The notes: generated by a model from the sequence alone, not told the origin. Positions 1-12,599 are shown, numbered from the stretch's first letter. The stretch is 64,000 nucleotides of DNA from Mactra quadrangularis (GCA_025267735.1 CM046304.1:6386001-6450000), one strand, 5' to 3'. A program made the numbers and translations.

Positions 1-1019
1 GAAAAAAAATAAATACAAATATAGACACGCATAAATATTTTATTATTGTACACAAGAAAATTAGAATAATTTCATCGGAAAAGTATATACTCAATGTGCT
101 TTTTATCTTATGTCTTAAAAGGTGTCTTAAAACAAACCAGTAACAACAACAGTCGAAAATACAGACCTGATGCACTGCAAAACAGTAAAGAGGGGGTTGT
201 TCTTAATTTTTGAAATTATGTCATTAAAAGGACGTCATAAACAAATAACGAAAACAAGATTTTAAGTGGTTTCCACCACGTAACGGTGACAAAATAATGA
301 AAAATAATTTTATACGCCATTAATGATCAAACAGTAGGCTTGTTAGATGACTGCAGACAGACATTAAATTATAAATTTTAAAAAGGCAAATCAAACAAAA
401 CTGGACATCGACCTTTTTTTCTTTTTCTGTAATTATCTTATTCTATCAAAACACAATATAACATGTATATACAAAATTATATACACATTGCTTGAATAGC
501 AAACATACAATTCATATGACTAATGAATATATTATTATTATAATTACCTGAAAAAATGATACTTTAGTATACCTCATAATTTGGCAATAAAACAACCCTA
601 GTTATTGCATTTAAGCATGCAATTTTAACGATTTTAAATCCAAATGCTTGCTTTGTGAATTTTTTATGAGACCATGAAAATATTATTGTCTGAGTAACTT
701 TATCAACCTACGATTATAATATATCCAGCCGCTAAGTAACATGCAAGCAAGTAATGCTGAAATTCCAATTTCAGGTTTTGACGTAGTTGGTCTTATAAAT
801 TTATTTAAAAAAACTGTTTTCAATACAATTATATTACAAAGTTACTTGGCATATATTTGGAGAAAGGTGCTTGTATTTTATCGCTGCTTTTTTAAACTTT
901 GTCAATAATAGTGAGTTTTGTAATTTCATTTAATTTTGCATTATTCGTAATAATAACTGTTATTTATATTCTCATTTTTTGTTTAATATATTAAAAGTAA
1001 TTAGCCTACTGTTGTAATT
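1..1019. other. AT-rich intergenic DNA, nothing recognised
   Basis: Very AT-rich sequence with no open frame of note, no tRNA-like boxes and no inverted termini that I could identify. Confidence 0.5.
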
Positions 1020-1365
1020 GTAGTTATTATTACTTTTATTTTTACTAATGTTATTACTGTTTAATATCAATAATAATACTTTTATTATATTTTTTTACTA
1101 TTATTATTATAACTGATAAACTTTGATATAACTTTTTACTATCATTAATTTTATATTTATTACATTAATTATTACTTTTATCATTATCACTTTTTACTAT
1201 TATTAATTTTATTATTACAACTGTTTTATTATTACTTTTTATTACTATTGATATTATTGTTATTACAAATATTATTACTTTTTACTGTTATTGATATAAT
1301 TATAAGTATTACTTTTATCATTATCACTACTTATTATTATTGTTATTTGTTGTTATTTATTATTG

Positions 1366-1402
<37 letters not shown>

Positions 1403-1470
1403 TATTTTTATTATTATTATTATTATTATTACAATTACTGTTACTATTATTACTACTTTAATTGTTAACA
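1020..1470. repeat. Degenerate (ATT)n / TTATTA microsatellite
   Basis: About 450 bases dominated by ATT, TTATTA and ATTACTTTT runs, becoming a nearly pure ATT run around 1370-1430. The 78-codon open frame across it (Ile/Tyr/Leu only) is an artefact of the repeat. Confidence 0.9.
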
Positions 1471-2200
1471 ATAAAGCAAAATAAATCCGCAATAAAAACA
1501 CAAAATGCACAGCAATTCAACATGTTATTTACTAATGTGTACATGTATGTCATTTTCTTCAATTATCGAAAACAATAAAAACATATTTTTGTATTTTATT
1601 TTATTACTTTAATTATTATAACCATACTTATTAAATCCATTATAAATATAAAATTACTTTTTTATTAATATTATCAACAATATTATTGTTACTGCTTGTA
1701 TTATTATTGTCTTGTTTTAGCATTGTCAGTTGGACAAATGATCTAGTCTTGGACGTTTGTCCAAGTTTTGTGAAGAAGAAGGAAAACAACGATTTTAAGA
1801 TTTTGGAAAGAAATCTTTTTAAGAAATGCAGTCGAAATTTATGTAAGTTCAAAATCTCTAGGTTGGAAATTTCTACATCGATAAATGTAATGTTGCGAAA
1901 ACAAGCAACTAAAGCGCAATATGCTAACAACAAACTATGCGCATATTCAACTGTTCAACACAATTCAAGCATGTATCCTTCCACTAATTTTGACACAATG
2001 CACATAGCATTGTGACAAGAGACTTCATAGATATGGACTTTTATTGGCACGGTGACTTTAGGCTCTATATCGGCAATGCTTGCAAGAGCAAATCAGTGAA
2101 GAAAAATGCATAACGCTTGACTTCTTACTTACTCTAAAGCAAAATTAACAAAGAAAGGACTTCATGCAACCTAACCTTGGCAACACAGCTTGAGGCGTCA

Positions 2201-2275
2201 CTGAACAGAACAGAACAGAACATACTTTATTTGCTCACGCCAAGATACATGGTACATGTTCACTGTCATTCGAAT
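2201..2275 (-). repeat. Possible 3' tail of a non-LTR element, (CAGAA)n
   Basis: Four short CAGAA copies border a stretch that on the minus strand reads AATAAAGTATG followed by GTTCT repeats. A pentanucleotide tail after an AATAAA is typical of some LINE 3' ends. No coding remnant is attached, so this is tentative. Confidence 0.3.
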
Positions 2276-2706
2276 GCTTACGATTTCATAGTGTGCCATT
2301 TTCTACAATGAAATATGATAAACAATTAAATAATATTTTTACTCGCAGTACTTATGGCTTTTTTCTTTGTTTTATTAATTATCATGTGCATCACAAAATT
2401 AATCACATACAAGCTTTATTGTGATACTTGTTTGATTGCAAGGTATCGTGATTCGGAAGAAAAAACAAATCTTATGAAATATGATACGCATTTATTTTTC
2501 ATAAAAATTATTCAGATATTTGTTCATGTTAAACAATATCATTACAAGTCTTATTTATTGTTAGAAAAGTAACTTGAAATACTTTAACGTCATGTAAATG
2601 TAATGTATATGTCAAGTTGTTTATAGTCACGAAATATCATTAGCTCACATGATTTCCAATTCTTACTATAACATGATATGCAATACAGTGATCAGGATAT
2701 TCTTGG

Positions 2707-2763
2707 GCTGGGTTCAAGGCCGTAGCAACACATTGTTTACGTCATATGACGGCGGCCAGTCAA
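2707..2763 (-). repeat. SINE-A copy 1, 3' part (split by FB1)
   Basis: Matches the tail region of SINE-A copies at 8123-8427 and 21599-21905 (TGTTGCTAC..GTTAAACCCA on the other strand). The remainder of the same copy resumes at 4694 after the FB1 foldback insertion. Confidence 0.75.
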
Positions 2764-4693
2764 CACTGTCTAGATCGTGAAACGGTGGCGATTTTCCGTG
2801 TCACGGTGTAGCCACACCAAGATGGCGGAAAACAACCATCAAAAAGGTACGTGTCGTTTTTTTTGCATGATAGTTTAAGAAATATTCGGGCCCAAGCGCG
2901 TTATAAAGTTTCATTTGATATGTAAATATATAAACTAAAGGGCGGGTGTACTCATCTGACATGTCACAAAGGATTTATGTGAGTTAAAGCCACCAAAGTT
3001 GACGGTAAGACCGTTTGACAAATTTGAACCGAGAGAGTGTATGACTTTTGATAAAATCGCCGTAAGTACGGCACTTAGCGTGATGTAAATACGATTGTGA
3101 AATAGTGTATATGCATGCAATTATACTTAAAAATTGTACAAGTTCTACTTTATTTTGTTTTATCAAAACATGCGTACTTTCGGTTTTGTCTAAGCAACGG
3201 TTGAGATATTAGCCCCGGAGAAGATTTTCCGTAAGAAATGACTCGGTGTTGCCATTAAAAGTGGAAACGGTGTATACATTTGCGTTAAATAGAACACGGT
3301 TACGACACTCATTCAAACGTTTGAAATGCGACAAGACCATTTGCTATACAGTCGAATTGTAGACAAGGCAAAACGTAGCAGTATTTGTTAAAACACAGAT
3401 ACGGGTTTGGTCAAATCGTAAACAAATTTAAATCTTCTAACTCTTCATCAAGTTCCTCGTACATGGAATTAACGTTTGCTGAGAGGGAGATGCTAAAGTT
3501 ACACTGCCGAATGATCTTATTGATGCTGACGTTTTGTACGTTTTTCACATCTGGACTGGGAAGTAATTAAATCAGTATCAACAGAAATATCTTGTTTAGA
3601 TTCTTGTATATTTTCTAGCTCTTTTAGAAGTACACTTCTTATTTTCTAGAAAGGATGTAGATATGTGTTGATTCACTTTGAAATATTCCCCAGTTTGCAG
3701 TTCTGAATTTGGTGTTAGTCTGTAGTCTATCGTCAGAAGGTTATATCGGCCGGTTGATACTTTTTAAATCATCTCATTGGTCATTTTATCTGCAATTTGG
3801 CATGCTTTTCTAATGAAAGATGAATGCATGCTAGGAGATCAGATTTCGAAAACTTACAGCAGTAGCATTTATAGACTTTTTCCATTTTGACACTGGGGAG
3901 AACAAAATTATAATTTTAGTCTTATCACAAAAGGGCTTTTATAAGTATTAGTTTCGTATTTTTATACTACATTATTTTTAAGTATCAATACGAAAGGTGA
4001 CGATCTGGAATAGTGGAAATAAAATAATAGCGTTGTTTCTGCAAAGATTTACGTATTGAACACATTGGGCTTTTCTGTATAGCAAAATACGAAGGATAAT
4101 GCCAATGTGATTTACTTCAAATGATATGGTTGCGTTTAACCTTTGGATGAGTGTCCGAACCGTGTTCACTTTCACGCAAATGTATACACCGTGTCCATTT
4201 CTTATGGCAACACCGAGTCATTTCTTACGGTAAATCTTCTCCGGGGCTAATATCTCAACCGTTGCTTAGACAAAACCGAAAGTAAGCATGTTTTGACAGA
4301 ACAAAATAAATTAGAACTTGTACAATTTTAAGGTATGATTGCATGCATATACACTATCTCACAAACGTATTTATAACTTTGTAAGTGCCGTACTAACGGC
4401 GATTTTATCAAAAGTCATACACTTCTCTCGGTTCAAATTTGACTGACGGTCATTCGTCAACTTTGGTGGCTTTAAGTCACATAAATCCTTCGTGACATGT
4501 CAGGTGAGTACACCCGCCTTTAGTTTATACATTTACGGATCAAATGAAACTATATAACGCGTTTGGGCCCGAATATTTCTCAAAATATCATACAAAAAGC
4601 GACACGTACGTTTTGGTTGGTTGTTTTTCCGCCATCTTGGTGTGGCTACTCCGTAACACGGAAAATCGCCACCGTTTCACGATCTAGACAGTG
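2764..4693. mobile_element. FB1: 1.93 kb foldback element with arms of about 575 bp
   Basis: The left arm (2764 to about 3342) and right arm (about 4122-4693) are imperfect inverted copies around a spacer of about 780 bases. Termini read CACTGTCTAGATCG and its complement. A 5 bp duplication GTCAA flanks it (2759-2763, 4694-4698), and the flanks are two halves of one SINE-A copy, which proves insertion. Each arm carries CACACCAAGATGGCGG about 50 bases from the end. No transposase is visible inside; a 61-codon frame at 3385-3570 is not recognised. The 5 bp duplication and CAC-type terminus do not suffice to name a superfamily. Confidence 0.9.
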
Positions 4694-4935
4694 GTCAACC
4701 TACTCCGCGTTCATAAAAAGACTAAATCTCTGGATTTAGCTGTCAACCAGTTACTTGGCGCATTCTCCCGTCTGTTACAGACATCAGCCCTACATGATTT
4801 AAAATTAATGGTAAGAGGAAGAATGGTCATAGAAATTATTTAATGGCCATGCTTCAAGTATGCCCCGCTTGGAAATCGAACCCACGATCCCTCGATCAGC
4901 AGACGTGCGCGCTACTGACTGAGCTAGCCGGGCAG
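4694..4935 (-). repeat. SINE-A copy 1, 5' part with tRNA-derived head
   Basis: On the minus strand the head reads GCTAGCTCAGTCAGTAGCGC (A-box-like) followed by GGGTTCGATTTCC (B-box-like), then the family body with CATTCTYCC and AAATCCAGAGATTTAG. It joins the fragment ending at 2763. The open frames here are shadows of the repeat. Confidence 0.8.
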
Positions 4936-5435
4936 TCAACTATAACATGTCACTCTAGATATATCCAGATACAGTCGTCTGCATTCGTTAAGGACGCGCT
5001 ACTGACTATGCAAACACGACGGGTCTGCATAATTTCATAGGTAAATACAGTTTTATTTTAATTTATTTTCTTTTCAGTGAGTAGACAGTCACACGGTTAT
5101 GATGCATACATAATACATGAGAGCGACGAGCACCTGTATTTTGCACAAATACGCATCGATATTACTTGTATATCTTTTAAAATTTACCTGTGACAAAAAT
5201 ACAATATACTTATTTTTCGCATATATTAATTTTATCAAATCAGTTAAATGCGGTGTTGGTAATGGCGATGCATTAATCAGCCTCAGCTAATTTTGCCCAA
5301 TGCATCCTTTTGTAGCCGACTGATCCCCTCATTAAGCCTTAAAGTTATGATCGATTTTCACAAACTAGCATATAGTATTACATATAATACTTGTATATTC
5401 ATTTTAGGTATTTGTGTTCACAGTACAGCAGTACC

Positions 5436-5720
5436 CGCCCGACCAGCTTTGTCGGTAGCGCACAAGTCTACTGATCGACGGGTCGTGGGATCGATTCCCG
5501 GGCGGGCATACTTTCGTTGAGCTTGGTCGAGAAATAATTTCTACGGCCATTCTCCCTTCTACCACTTTTCTAAATCATGTAGGGCAGTAGTCATGCAGTC
5601 ACTGACAAAAGTATGCCCCTTGGAGTTGGTTAAATCCAGCTAAATCCAGAGATTTAGTCTTTCCAGGAACAGTAAGTAGGTGGACTGACCGCTGTGATAT
5701 AACCTATACAATGTTTACCC
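5436..5720 (+). repeat. SINE-A copy 2 (tRNA-derived)
   Basis: Head with GTCGGTAGCGCACAAGTC and GGGATCGATTCCCGGGC, then the body motifs ACTTTCGTTGAGCTTGGTC, CTACGGCCATTCTCCC and AAATCCAGAGATTTAG, ending near a poly-C run at 5719. The head folds like a tRNA 5' domain but is part of a family of at least seven copies in this window. Confidence 0.8.
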
Positions 5721-6271
5721 CCCCCCCCCTCCCGCCCAAATAATTGAATTCATAGTAACAATTAATTAATGTCCAACTTAGCAATAATATCCTTGTTCGT
5801 GCTTTCATGGTTTTGATTATACGTATATATTCTGTAAAATATATATATTTGTTCTAAGTCATTTAATAAATATGACCATTTTAATTTTAAAATTACGTTG
5901 ATTTCTTGATTCTATCTTCCTATCATTAAACTAACAATTGTTTTTTGTCGAGAAAGGTAGACATAAATACTACAATATTCCCTTTGGGTTTATATTAGTC
6001 ATGAAAACAGATACATTATATTATGTAGGTACTTGAGCAAGCTCAAAATTAGATAATTATATATTTCGAATTTTGAACATGGACTAGATTTTGCATAATA
6101 AATTATACATTCCAAACATTTAAACATTCTATAGATTAAACTATGCATAGATGGATATAAAAATATTTTTTTATTTAGCCCATCTTCATGTGGCTCGACA
6201 TTGCCGATAACAATTGTTTAGATAAAACGTGTAATATACAGTCTATATATTTATTTATTTATCTATTTATT
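5721..6271. other. AT-rich intergenic stretch, nothing recognised
   Basis: After a C11-type homopolymer at 5719-5730 the sequence is plain AT-rich DNA without repeats shared with the rest of the window. Confidence 0.4.
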
Positions 6272-6430
6272 AGTACTGGGTTTAAGGCCGCGTGAACACA
6301 TTTAGGTTACTTTTACGGCGTTCAGCGCACCTAACCTAACTTTCCTGGACTCTTGTCTAGTACTCACCTACCCGCCGGAAATTTCTCCATGTACCGTATT
6401 GATGGAGGAAAATTGACATAAGTGTCAAAT
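6272..6430 (-). repeat. SINE-B fragment (tail and body)
   Basis: Carries the SINE-B signature CCACACC/CGCCGGAAATTTCTCCAT, TATTGATGGAGGAAAATTG and CTAACTTTCCTGGAC. The tRNA-like head is missing at the right end, so this copy is truncated. Confidence 0.75.
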
Positions 6431-8122
6431 GCAAAGTATTCATTCTTTAATCAAAACTGAATATCGATGCTAACTGTGTCTTAATTTTTTGCAATTTTTG
6501 TATTTGCAGATCCAAACAGCTGTGAAGTAACATCACCCCAAGCCGTGTGTACGAGTTTGCAACTCGAGTAAGTTTTCGGCCGAAAGCGAAACTAACAGAC
6601 ATTGCAATATTTATGTAAAAATATGCATAATTTGACTAGATATCTGTTTACAAATATACTTACTACTTAGCAGCATTGCAACATCTTGTTGTAAAAGTGG
6701 CTCAGCTAAGTCCCCTAACTCACCAAGATAACTAGTTTGTTCAATAGCATCCATTTTGTCACAAAATATACGATACGTAGATATGAGACGTCCGCACCTT
6801 GCAACGACTATTACTCATTTAAGAAAGGTCTAATATTCTAAGTAGCGACGATGCATAACCCTACTTTCGGTTTCGACATGTCGGCGTTTATGAGCGCTCG
6901 ATATCCAAAAACAGTTATGAAAAAATATGAACTTAAACACAAACTTAAATTGTTGGTTTAAAACAGGCATGCAAGCCTGGTCACGGCTTAGCATCAACTG
7001 AACGCAGAAGAGTTTCGGTTTGGGTAGGTTTTATCTAAATTTAGTACATACGAATACCAAGAAATCCTACCCGTACACTTGGCCTAATAAATAACATTTT
7101 TCAAAAGAATGAATGAACATAGGTGGATCTTGCGGGATCAGGGGGATCCGGACCCCCCCCCCCCTGAAATGTCCACAATATACCCGTCCGTTTGTGTATT
7201 TTTGATCTGTGAACCATTCTTAATCGCATTTGAGTTTAACATAAATTTGATGGTTATGTAGTTTTATTATCAATATGTTTATAAGTTAAGACCCCTCCTG
7301 AAAACAAATTATTTAACCGCCCCTTAACAATACTGTTTGTAAACATTAAACCCCAGCCTAAAATCATCGAAGAATACTAAACAACAAAATAAACGGGTTA
7401 TTTTGTACATTTTATCTAAGTTTTAGTTTAAAGCCGGATTATCAAAAGATACATTGTCGGTGGATTGCAAGTAAAATAGATGTAATATATTTATCTATTT
7501 AAAATACCTATAAAAGAAACAACAAGTATCGTTATTCATTGAATTTCTAAATTAAAAGTAGACCGAAACCGAAAGTAGAATTTAGAGGTCAGTGCCTAAA
7601 ACAATAGTTTTGATCACAGTATGTGTATGATGTAGTCTTGTAGAATAAAAAATCATGGGACTAACACAGCTCCAAAATGATTTGAATTGTATATAGTCTA
7701 AAAAAATATGAGTATACATGTAATTATAGTGTGTTCCTTATAAATAGACCATCCCTTTTAAGAAATTGGCACCATAGTCAATCTTAAGTTTAGAAAGCGA
7801 GATGGTTTGAACGGAATCTTGTGTCTCTAATGCATGTTTTATTTTATCAATTTTACAGAACTGTTATAAGACTGGTTTCATGTCTGCTGTAAAGGAGTAT
7901 ATCTTTATATAGTGGCTTTAAATACTGAGGTATATAAATGTAAACTTCTCAAGACAAAGGAATGAATGATATTATACAATATGATCGGTGCACTAGCTTA
8001 CTTTTGAAATTGGTTATAAATCGGGTCATTTGGAGCAATGCTTAGCTCTATAATATAGTAAATTTATTTGGTTAACAACACTTATTTTACATCTGAGAAG
8101 CTCATGTGAGAGGTAACATTTA
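6431..8122. other. Intergenic stretch with little recognisable content
   Basis: Apart from the D-type terminus at 7119-7165 I see no coding exon, tandem array or SINE. Two short CCGAAA-containing patches near 6870 and 7565 are similar in reverse orientation (CTACTTTCGGTTTCGA / ACCGAAACCGAAAGTAGA) and could be decayed terminal inverted repeats. Confidence 0.35.
7119..7165 (+). mobile_element. One end of a D-family element
   Basis: CATAGGTGGATCTTGCGG followed by GGGGGATCC and a poly-C run resembles the termini of D1 and D2 in GCAT intron 1. I could not find the matching opposite end, so this is a solitary or decayed terminus. Confidence 0.4.
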
Positions 8123-8427
8123 AACCCACCCAGCTAGGTCAGTCGGTAGCACACGAGTCTACTGATCAAGGAGTCGTAGTTTCGATTCCCGGTGGGGTAT
8201 TCTTTTCTTATAGTTTGGTCATGAACTATTTTCTACGGCCATTCTCCCTCCTAGCACTGATTCTAAATCATGTAGAGCAGTTGCTCTGACGGAAGTATAT
8301 GTGCTTAGAAACTGATGAATGTAACAGGTAAATCCGGGGATCCAGCCTTTGTGGACGCGGTAAGTTGGCTGACTTCCGTGGTATGACCTATGCAATATGT
8401 TGCTACGGCGTTAAACCCAACAAAAAT
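8123..8427 (+). repeat. SINE-A copy 3, near full length
   Basis: Starts with AGCTAGGTCAGTCGGTAGCAC, has a B-box-like AGTTTCGATTCCC, and ends with TGTTGCTACGGCGTTAAACC and a short A/CAA tail. This is one of the most complete copies. Confidence 0.85.
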
Positions 8428-8660
8428 GTCATGTTCTGCTGGTTATAGCTATTTCATAATGCTCATGACACAATCCGCAACGAGTCGTGCAATCACAGCA
8501 TATAAATAATTATCCCGGGAATCCTAATAAAAATTACGAAACTCTGATAGTTCCTCTTGAGAAAAACTATGCATTAAATGGTTAAAACTAAGGTCATCTG
8601 AACGTGCCCCTTGTGCAGTGTGGGGAGATCCTATTAGTATGACAATGGCCTTCATTATTA

Positions 8661-8938
8661 TTATTGGTTTTAACGCCGTGTCAACACAATTTAGGTCATT
8701 TTGCGGCGTCCAGCGCACCATATCTAGCTTTCCTGGACCTTTGTCTATAACCAGTACTCACCTACCCTTCCACAAGGCCGGAAACTTCTCCATATATCTT
8801 ATTCATGGAGAAAAATTGACCATTGTAAAATTTTCATGGAAGGAAATAACCTCCTCGGGTGGGATTTGAACACGTACCCCCTTCAGGACACGAGATTCCA
8901 AATCCCGGCGTGCTACCAACTGCGCCACCGACCCGGGT
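8661..8938 (-). repeat. SINE-B copy with complete tRNA-like head
   Basis: On the minus strand the head GTCGGTGGCGCAGTTGGTAG and the B box GTTCAAATCCCACC are followed by the SINE-B body (CCATGAATAAGATATATGG, GGCCTTGTGGAAGGGTAGGT) and a GTGTTGACACGGCGTTAAA end. Family-wide similarity to nine other copies supports it. Confidence 0.85.
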
Positions 8939-9049
8939 TCCACAATGACTTGCAGGATATATGTTTACGGAGATGGTGAATTAGGTAACACGGTCCAATA
9001 ACCTTTGAAGTTACAATCTATCAGACGGACACGTTAAAAGTGCGGTCTA

Positions 9050-9300
9050 AAGTCTGCTAACATATATATGTTTAGTCGACTTTACAATTTTGTGCTATAA
9101 ACCTTGATCATTGAAATTACTTTCAGGCAGGCGATCCCAAATAGTACCCAATTACACATGGGTGGAGTGGAATAACTTGAAGGTAATGTCTTGCTCAATG
9201 ACATTAGCTGTGTCCCTAGTGGGGATCGAACCCGGGGCATCTCTATCCCTAAGCGCGCGTCCTACTGGACCACTGCTCCTACAAGCGCCTCTGGGTCGCA
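9050..9300 (-). repeat. SINE-C copy 1 (tRNA-derived)
   Basis: Minus-strand head AGCAGTGGTCCAGTAGGACG with GGGTTCGATCCCCACTAG, then the body GCAAGACATTACC and CCACCCATGTGTAATTGGG, and a tail around AGTCGACTAAACATATAT. Same family as copies at 35690, 46437, 51845 and 58553. Confidence 0.8.
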
Positions 9301-10130
9301 TCTTTTTCTAACTAGAATAGAAATGTGTGCCACATGACTTTACAATATAGTGTCTTTGTGATTATTGTGCGTGTGTGATCAATGGATTAAATTTTAAATT
9401 AACATTCTTTCGCATATCACGAAATCTATTTTTCTTCTAAATCAATGAATGAGGTGTTGAAACTATTGGCAAGATTATTTGACTAATTAACGGCAGCGAT
9501 TCTGATTGGTTTATAATTTGATATCGGTGCCATGATTGGAACAATTTATATTGTTCCTGTTTCGGAAATACCTTAAAAAACAATCATTTTCCTGTAAAAT
9601 CGCCTTACTTCCCTTCACGGAAAATATATTCGGATGAGCCAATCAGAGACAAGGATATATACCCACGGTATAGGCAGGAAGTGTATCATATGTATGAATT
9701 GAGACATAAGAGTAGTTGACCATATTTGGTAAAAATGATTTAATGAATGTGAATGAAATTGTAGAAAAGTTTAAATACGTACTTTACATTTTAACCACGA
9801 ATTCTTACTATGAAATATCAGTATTAACGCATAATGCATGTTTACATATACATGTAGATATAATAACTCGTTTAGGGTAGCTCGAGACTTCGTCTATGTA
9901 GACCATCGTTTTAAATGGTTTAAATTATCCTAAACAACCTTAACAATAGATTTCTCTCGTTTGATTTATACAGCGCGTTTATACATTAGAGCATGCACGT
10001 TATATACGTTGCTTTTTGCTTGTTAATTGAGGCATAAATAGTCGAGTTTGTAAACAAATTCGCTAGTTTTTGCTTAAGTTTGATTTTATCATATAAAATA
10101 CATATTTAAAGTAGAGTTCAAAAAATAGTT
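9301..10130. other. AT-rich intergenic stretch, nothing recognised
   Basis: No exon-like frame or shared repeat seen; contains two ATTGG-type patches near 9510 and 9635 without further support. Confidence 0.4.
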
Positions 10131-10335
10131 CATTTTTTGTACTGAGTTAAACGCCGTGACAACTCAGTTTATATTACTTCACGACGACAAGAGTACCTTA
10201 CCTAGCTTTCCAATACGTTTCGTTATAATCAGTGCCCACCTACTCTTCCACACGGCCAGAAACTTCTCCATATACCTTATTAATGGAGGACAATTGACGT
10301 TATTGTCAAATTTTAAATGGAAAGATATAAACGTC
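10131..10335 (-). repeat. SINE-B fragment
   Basis: Carries TTAAACGCCGTGACAAC, CTAGCTTTCC, CCACACGGCCAGAAACTTC and TTATTAATGGAGG. The head is lost. The 101-codon minus frame overlapping it is a by-product. Confidence 0.75.
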
Positions 10336-10888
10336 CCGGGTACGTGAAAGCTTTGAAACAAGATTTGATTCAAAATATGTTTTACATTTGATGTTTGAAC
10401 GTTGCTTAAACAACGGCTCTGAGTATATTCAGTTAATTGACAGATGGTTTGTTTTCTCAGGTATCCAAATATGAATGATTTCACGATGCAACCCGTCTTG
10501 CAATCGTAGTATTTTGATAGCGTGTTTTGTTTCGGTAAAACAGACGTGTAACTTAGTTCTTTGAAGGCTTTATGCTTGCTTTGTTAACGTCGCCTTTGTA
10601 TCTTAATGAGAGAAAGTATTCAGTCACCGTGTAATTTGTCAGAGAAAATGCATTTAGCACTTACAATGTCAATGTAAGCGGACAACTTATAACTTTGCCA
10701 TATAACTCATAAGCTAGTTTAAATGCGAAGAAATGTATGTGCCGCATTATACCTACATATACCCCCTTCTTAACAGAATTCTTTCTCGAATTCTTGGAGC
10801 TCGAATGTCGGTGGGACAGTCTAAGGATTCAATCATTAAATTCCTAATGGTTTATATATGCTTGGCGCTAATATAACCCGATAAAAAT

Positions 10889-10965
10889 CCATGGTCCGAA
10901 CTGAGATTCAAACTCACGACCTCACAAATCGTAAGCCGTCACTCAATACCACTTCGCCATAAAAG
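10889..10965 (-). repeat. tRNA-like sequence, probably a decayed SINE head
   Basis: Minus strand: TATGGCGAAGTGGTATTGAG (A-box-like) and GTGAGTTTGAATCTCAG (B-box-like) spaced as in a tRNA. The anticodon loop lacks the invariant T before the anticodon, so I do not call a functional tRNA. Confidence 0.4.
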
Positions 10966-12318
10966 ATATAGCTTAAAGCAGGGATTATATATAAATTTCC
11001 CGCTTAAAGGCAATGGAGTGCAAGTGCCGCACATATCTCTGCTACAAATGCATGCATTAAATCATAAAAACTGGAAATTATTTATAAATGTGAAAGAATA
11101 AATCATCTGTATTTTGAAATTGTATTCTCGGGGCGTCTAAGTTTCTTCACTATGTTGCCTTAGGCACGTTCTTAATCTATGTCTTTAAAATTTGAATCAA
11201 AGAGTACCCTTTCATTCCGGCAGCTTGTCGTTTTATACACATTAATGCATAATTTAGGTTTAATTTAATCATTAAAAATATTCAATTTAAGGTTCCGCAT
11301 TCTGAAGCAATAAAAATTTTCAGTAAAAATTTTGACAAATTATAAGAAATCGCTAATTAATAGCTATCAAAATTATAAAAAAAGATTCATATAATGTAAT
11401 AAATTGAAAATTAATAGTTATAAAAAATTGAAAACCCCTGCGGTTCAATGTACACATAGACAACATATAGATATATGGGTTATTAAGTGTCTTCTACTGA
11501 ATGACAAACCAGCAAATTTCTTCTTTAATGTCAATTAGTTTACTGTCTTTTTAACAAACTTATTGAAAATATTTACAACATTTCATTACTCTCCTTTTGA
11601 TCGGATTTTTCAATACATGTACGACTAAAGTATTGATTCGCTTTGGTTTCTGTACCAGAATCAAATGCCATTTAAAACATATTTAGGACTACGGAGTCCC
11701 TGAAAGGGCATTTTGACTTATATTTTTTCACGATTTTTATGTTCCAAAGGTATTATTACATGTGTATTTCGTGGTTTGATTTTTTCGATTTTTTTTTCAA
11801 AATGCCATCGTTAAAAGGAAATTAGGAAATAAATCACACAGTTAAAAGTATTTCAAAATGTCACTTCTGGGGCTCCATACATTTCAAATAATAAGTTTTA
11901 ATTTTTCAATCACCCAATGTTAAAAAATAGCAAAAAAAATCTTTGTTGAAGTAAAAAACTTCTCCAGTGTGGTAAATAGTCTAAACACCGGTTAAAAGGC
12001 AGAAATTCAATTTTTTAATGAGAGACTCTTTTCACCATGTATGATAGGAACAGCCATAGTATTTTAACTACAAACGACCAGTTCTATTCAACTGTATATC
12101 TATACTCTAACATACGCGAACAATTTGGCACGTTCATGTAAAAAGTTTACCAGTTTCAACATAAAACTGCAACATAAAAAGCCTGAAACCATCAATCTGT
12201 CATAAACTTACGTTAAATATTTACCAAAATGTTGATGAAACGGCACCCTGGTCTTAAAATTAATTCTCCGTTCGCCTATCAACTTGGAATATATTGGCCA
12301 TATCCGGATGTTAACACC
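10966..12318. other. AT-rich intergenic stretch, nothing recognised
   Basis: No exon, tandem repeat or tRNA-like box identified over about 1.3 kb. Confidence 0.4.
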
Positions 12319-12421
12319 GGAGGGTACTACAAGTTTAATCTCTGTCCGTCCGTCTGGCGAACTGTCCGTCTGTCCGTCCGTCCGTCCGTCAGTCAGTCGT
12401 TCGTCCGTCCGTCCATCTGTA
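12319..12421 (+). repeat. (GTCC)n tetranucleotide tract
   Basis: ACCGGAGGGTACTACAAG leads into an impure GTCC/GTCT/GTCA run. The 70-codon frame across it (Pro/Ser/Val/Arg) is repeat-derived. Tracts of this sort are frequent in bivalve DNA (inference from general knowledge). Confidence 0.8.
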
Positions 12422-12599
12422 GGCTACCACAAAGCCCTTGATTACTTGTACTAAATTTGACCGTTGTGTTCATTATTGGTTTTCTTCATCAACATGCTGT
12501 ATAACGGAGTTGGTGAGACATTTGATTATTACTTATCGGCTTGAACATGTATTAGATTAAATGAAAGGGCAGGACTTAAGATATAGCCATTTTAAATAA

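Noticed and set aside
1248..1484. 78-codon plus frame rich in Ile, Tyr and Leu
   Set aside because: Translation of an ATT microsatellite; no coding evidence.
1686..2015. 109-codon frame with a signal-peptide-like hydrophobic start
   Set aside because: The hydrophobic start comes from the adjoining TTATTA repeat; no recognisable domain, and an equally long frame lies on the other strand.
5293..5520. 75-codon frame ending in an Arg-rich peptide
   Set aside because: Runs into a SINE-A head; not a gene.
10179..10484. 101-codon minus frame
   Set aside because: Overlaps a SINE-B fragment and has no recognisable motif.
12229..12441. 70-codon frame ending in Ser/Pro/Val repeats
   Set aside because: Crosses the GTCC tetranucleotide tract; repeat artefact.
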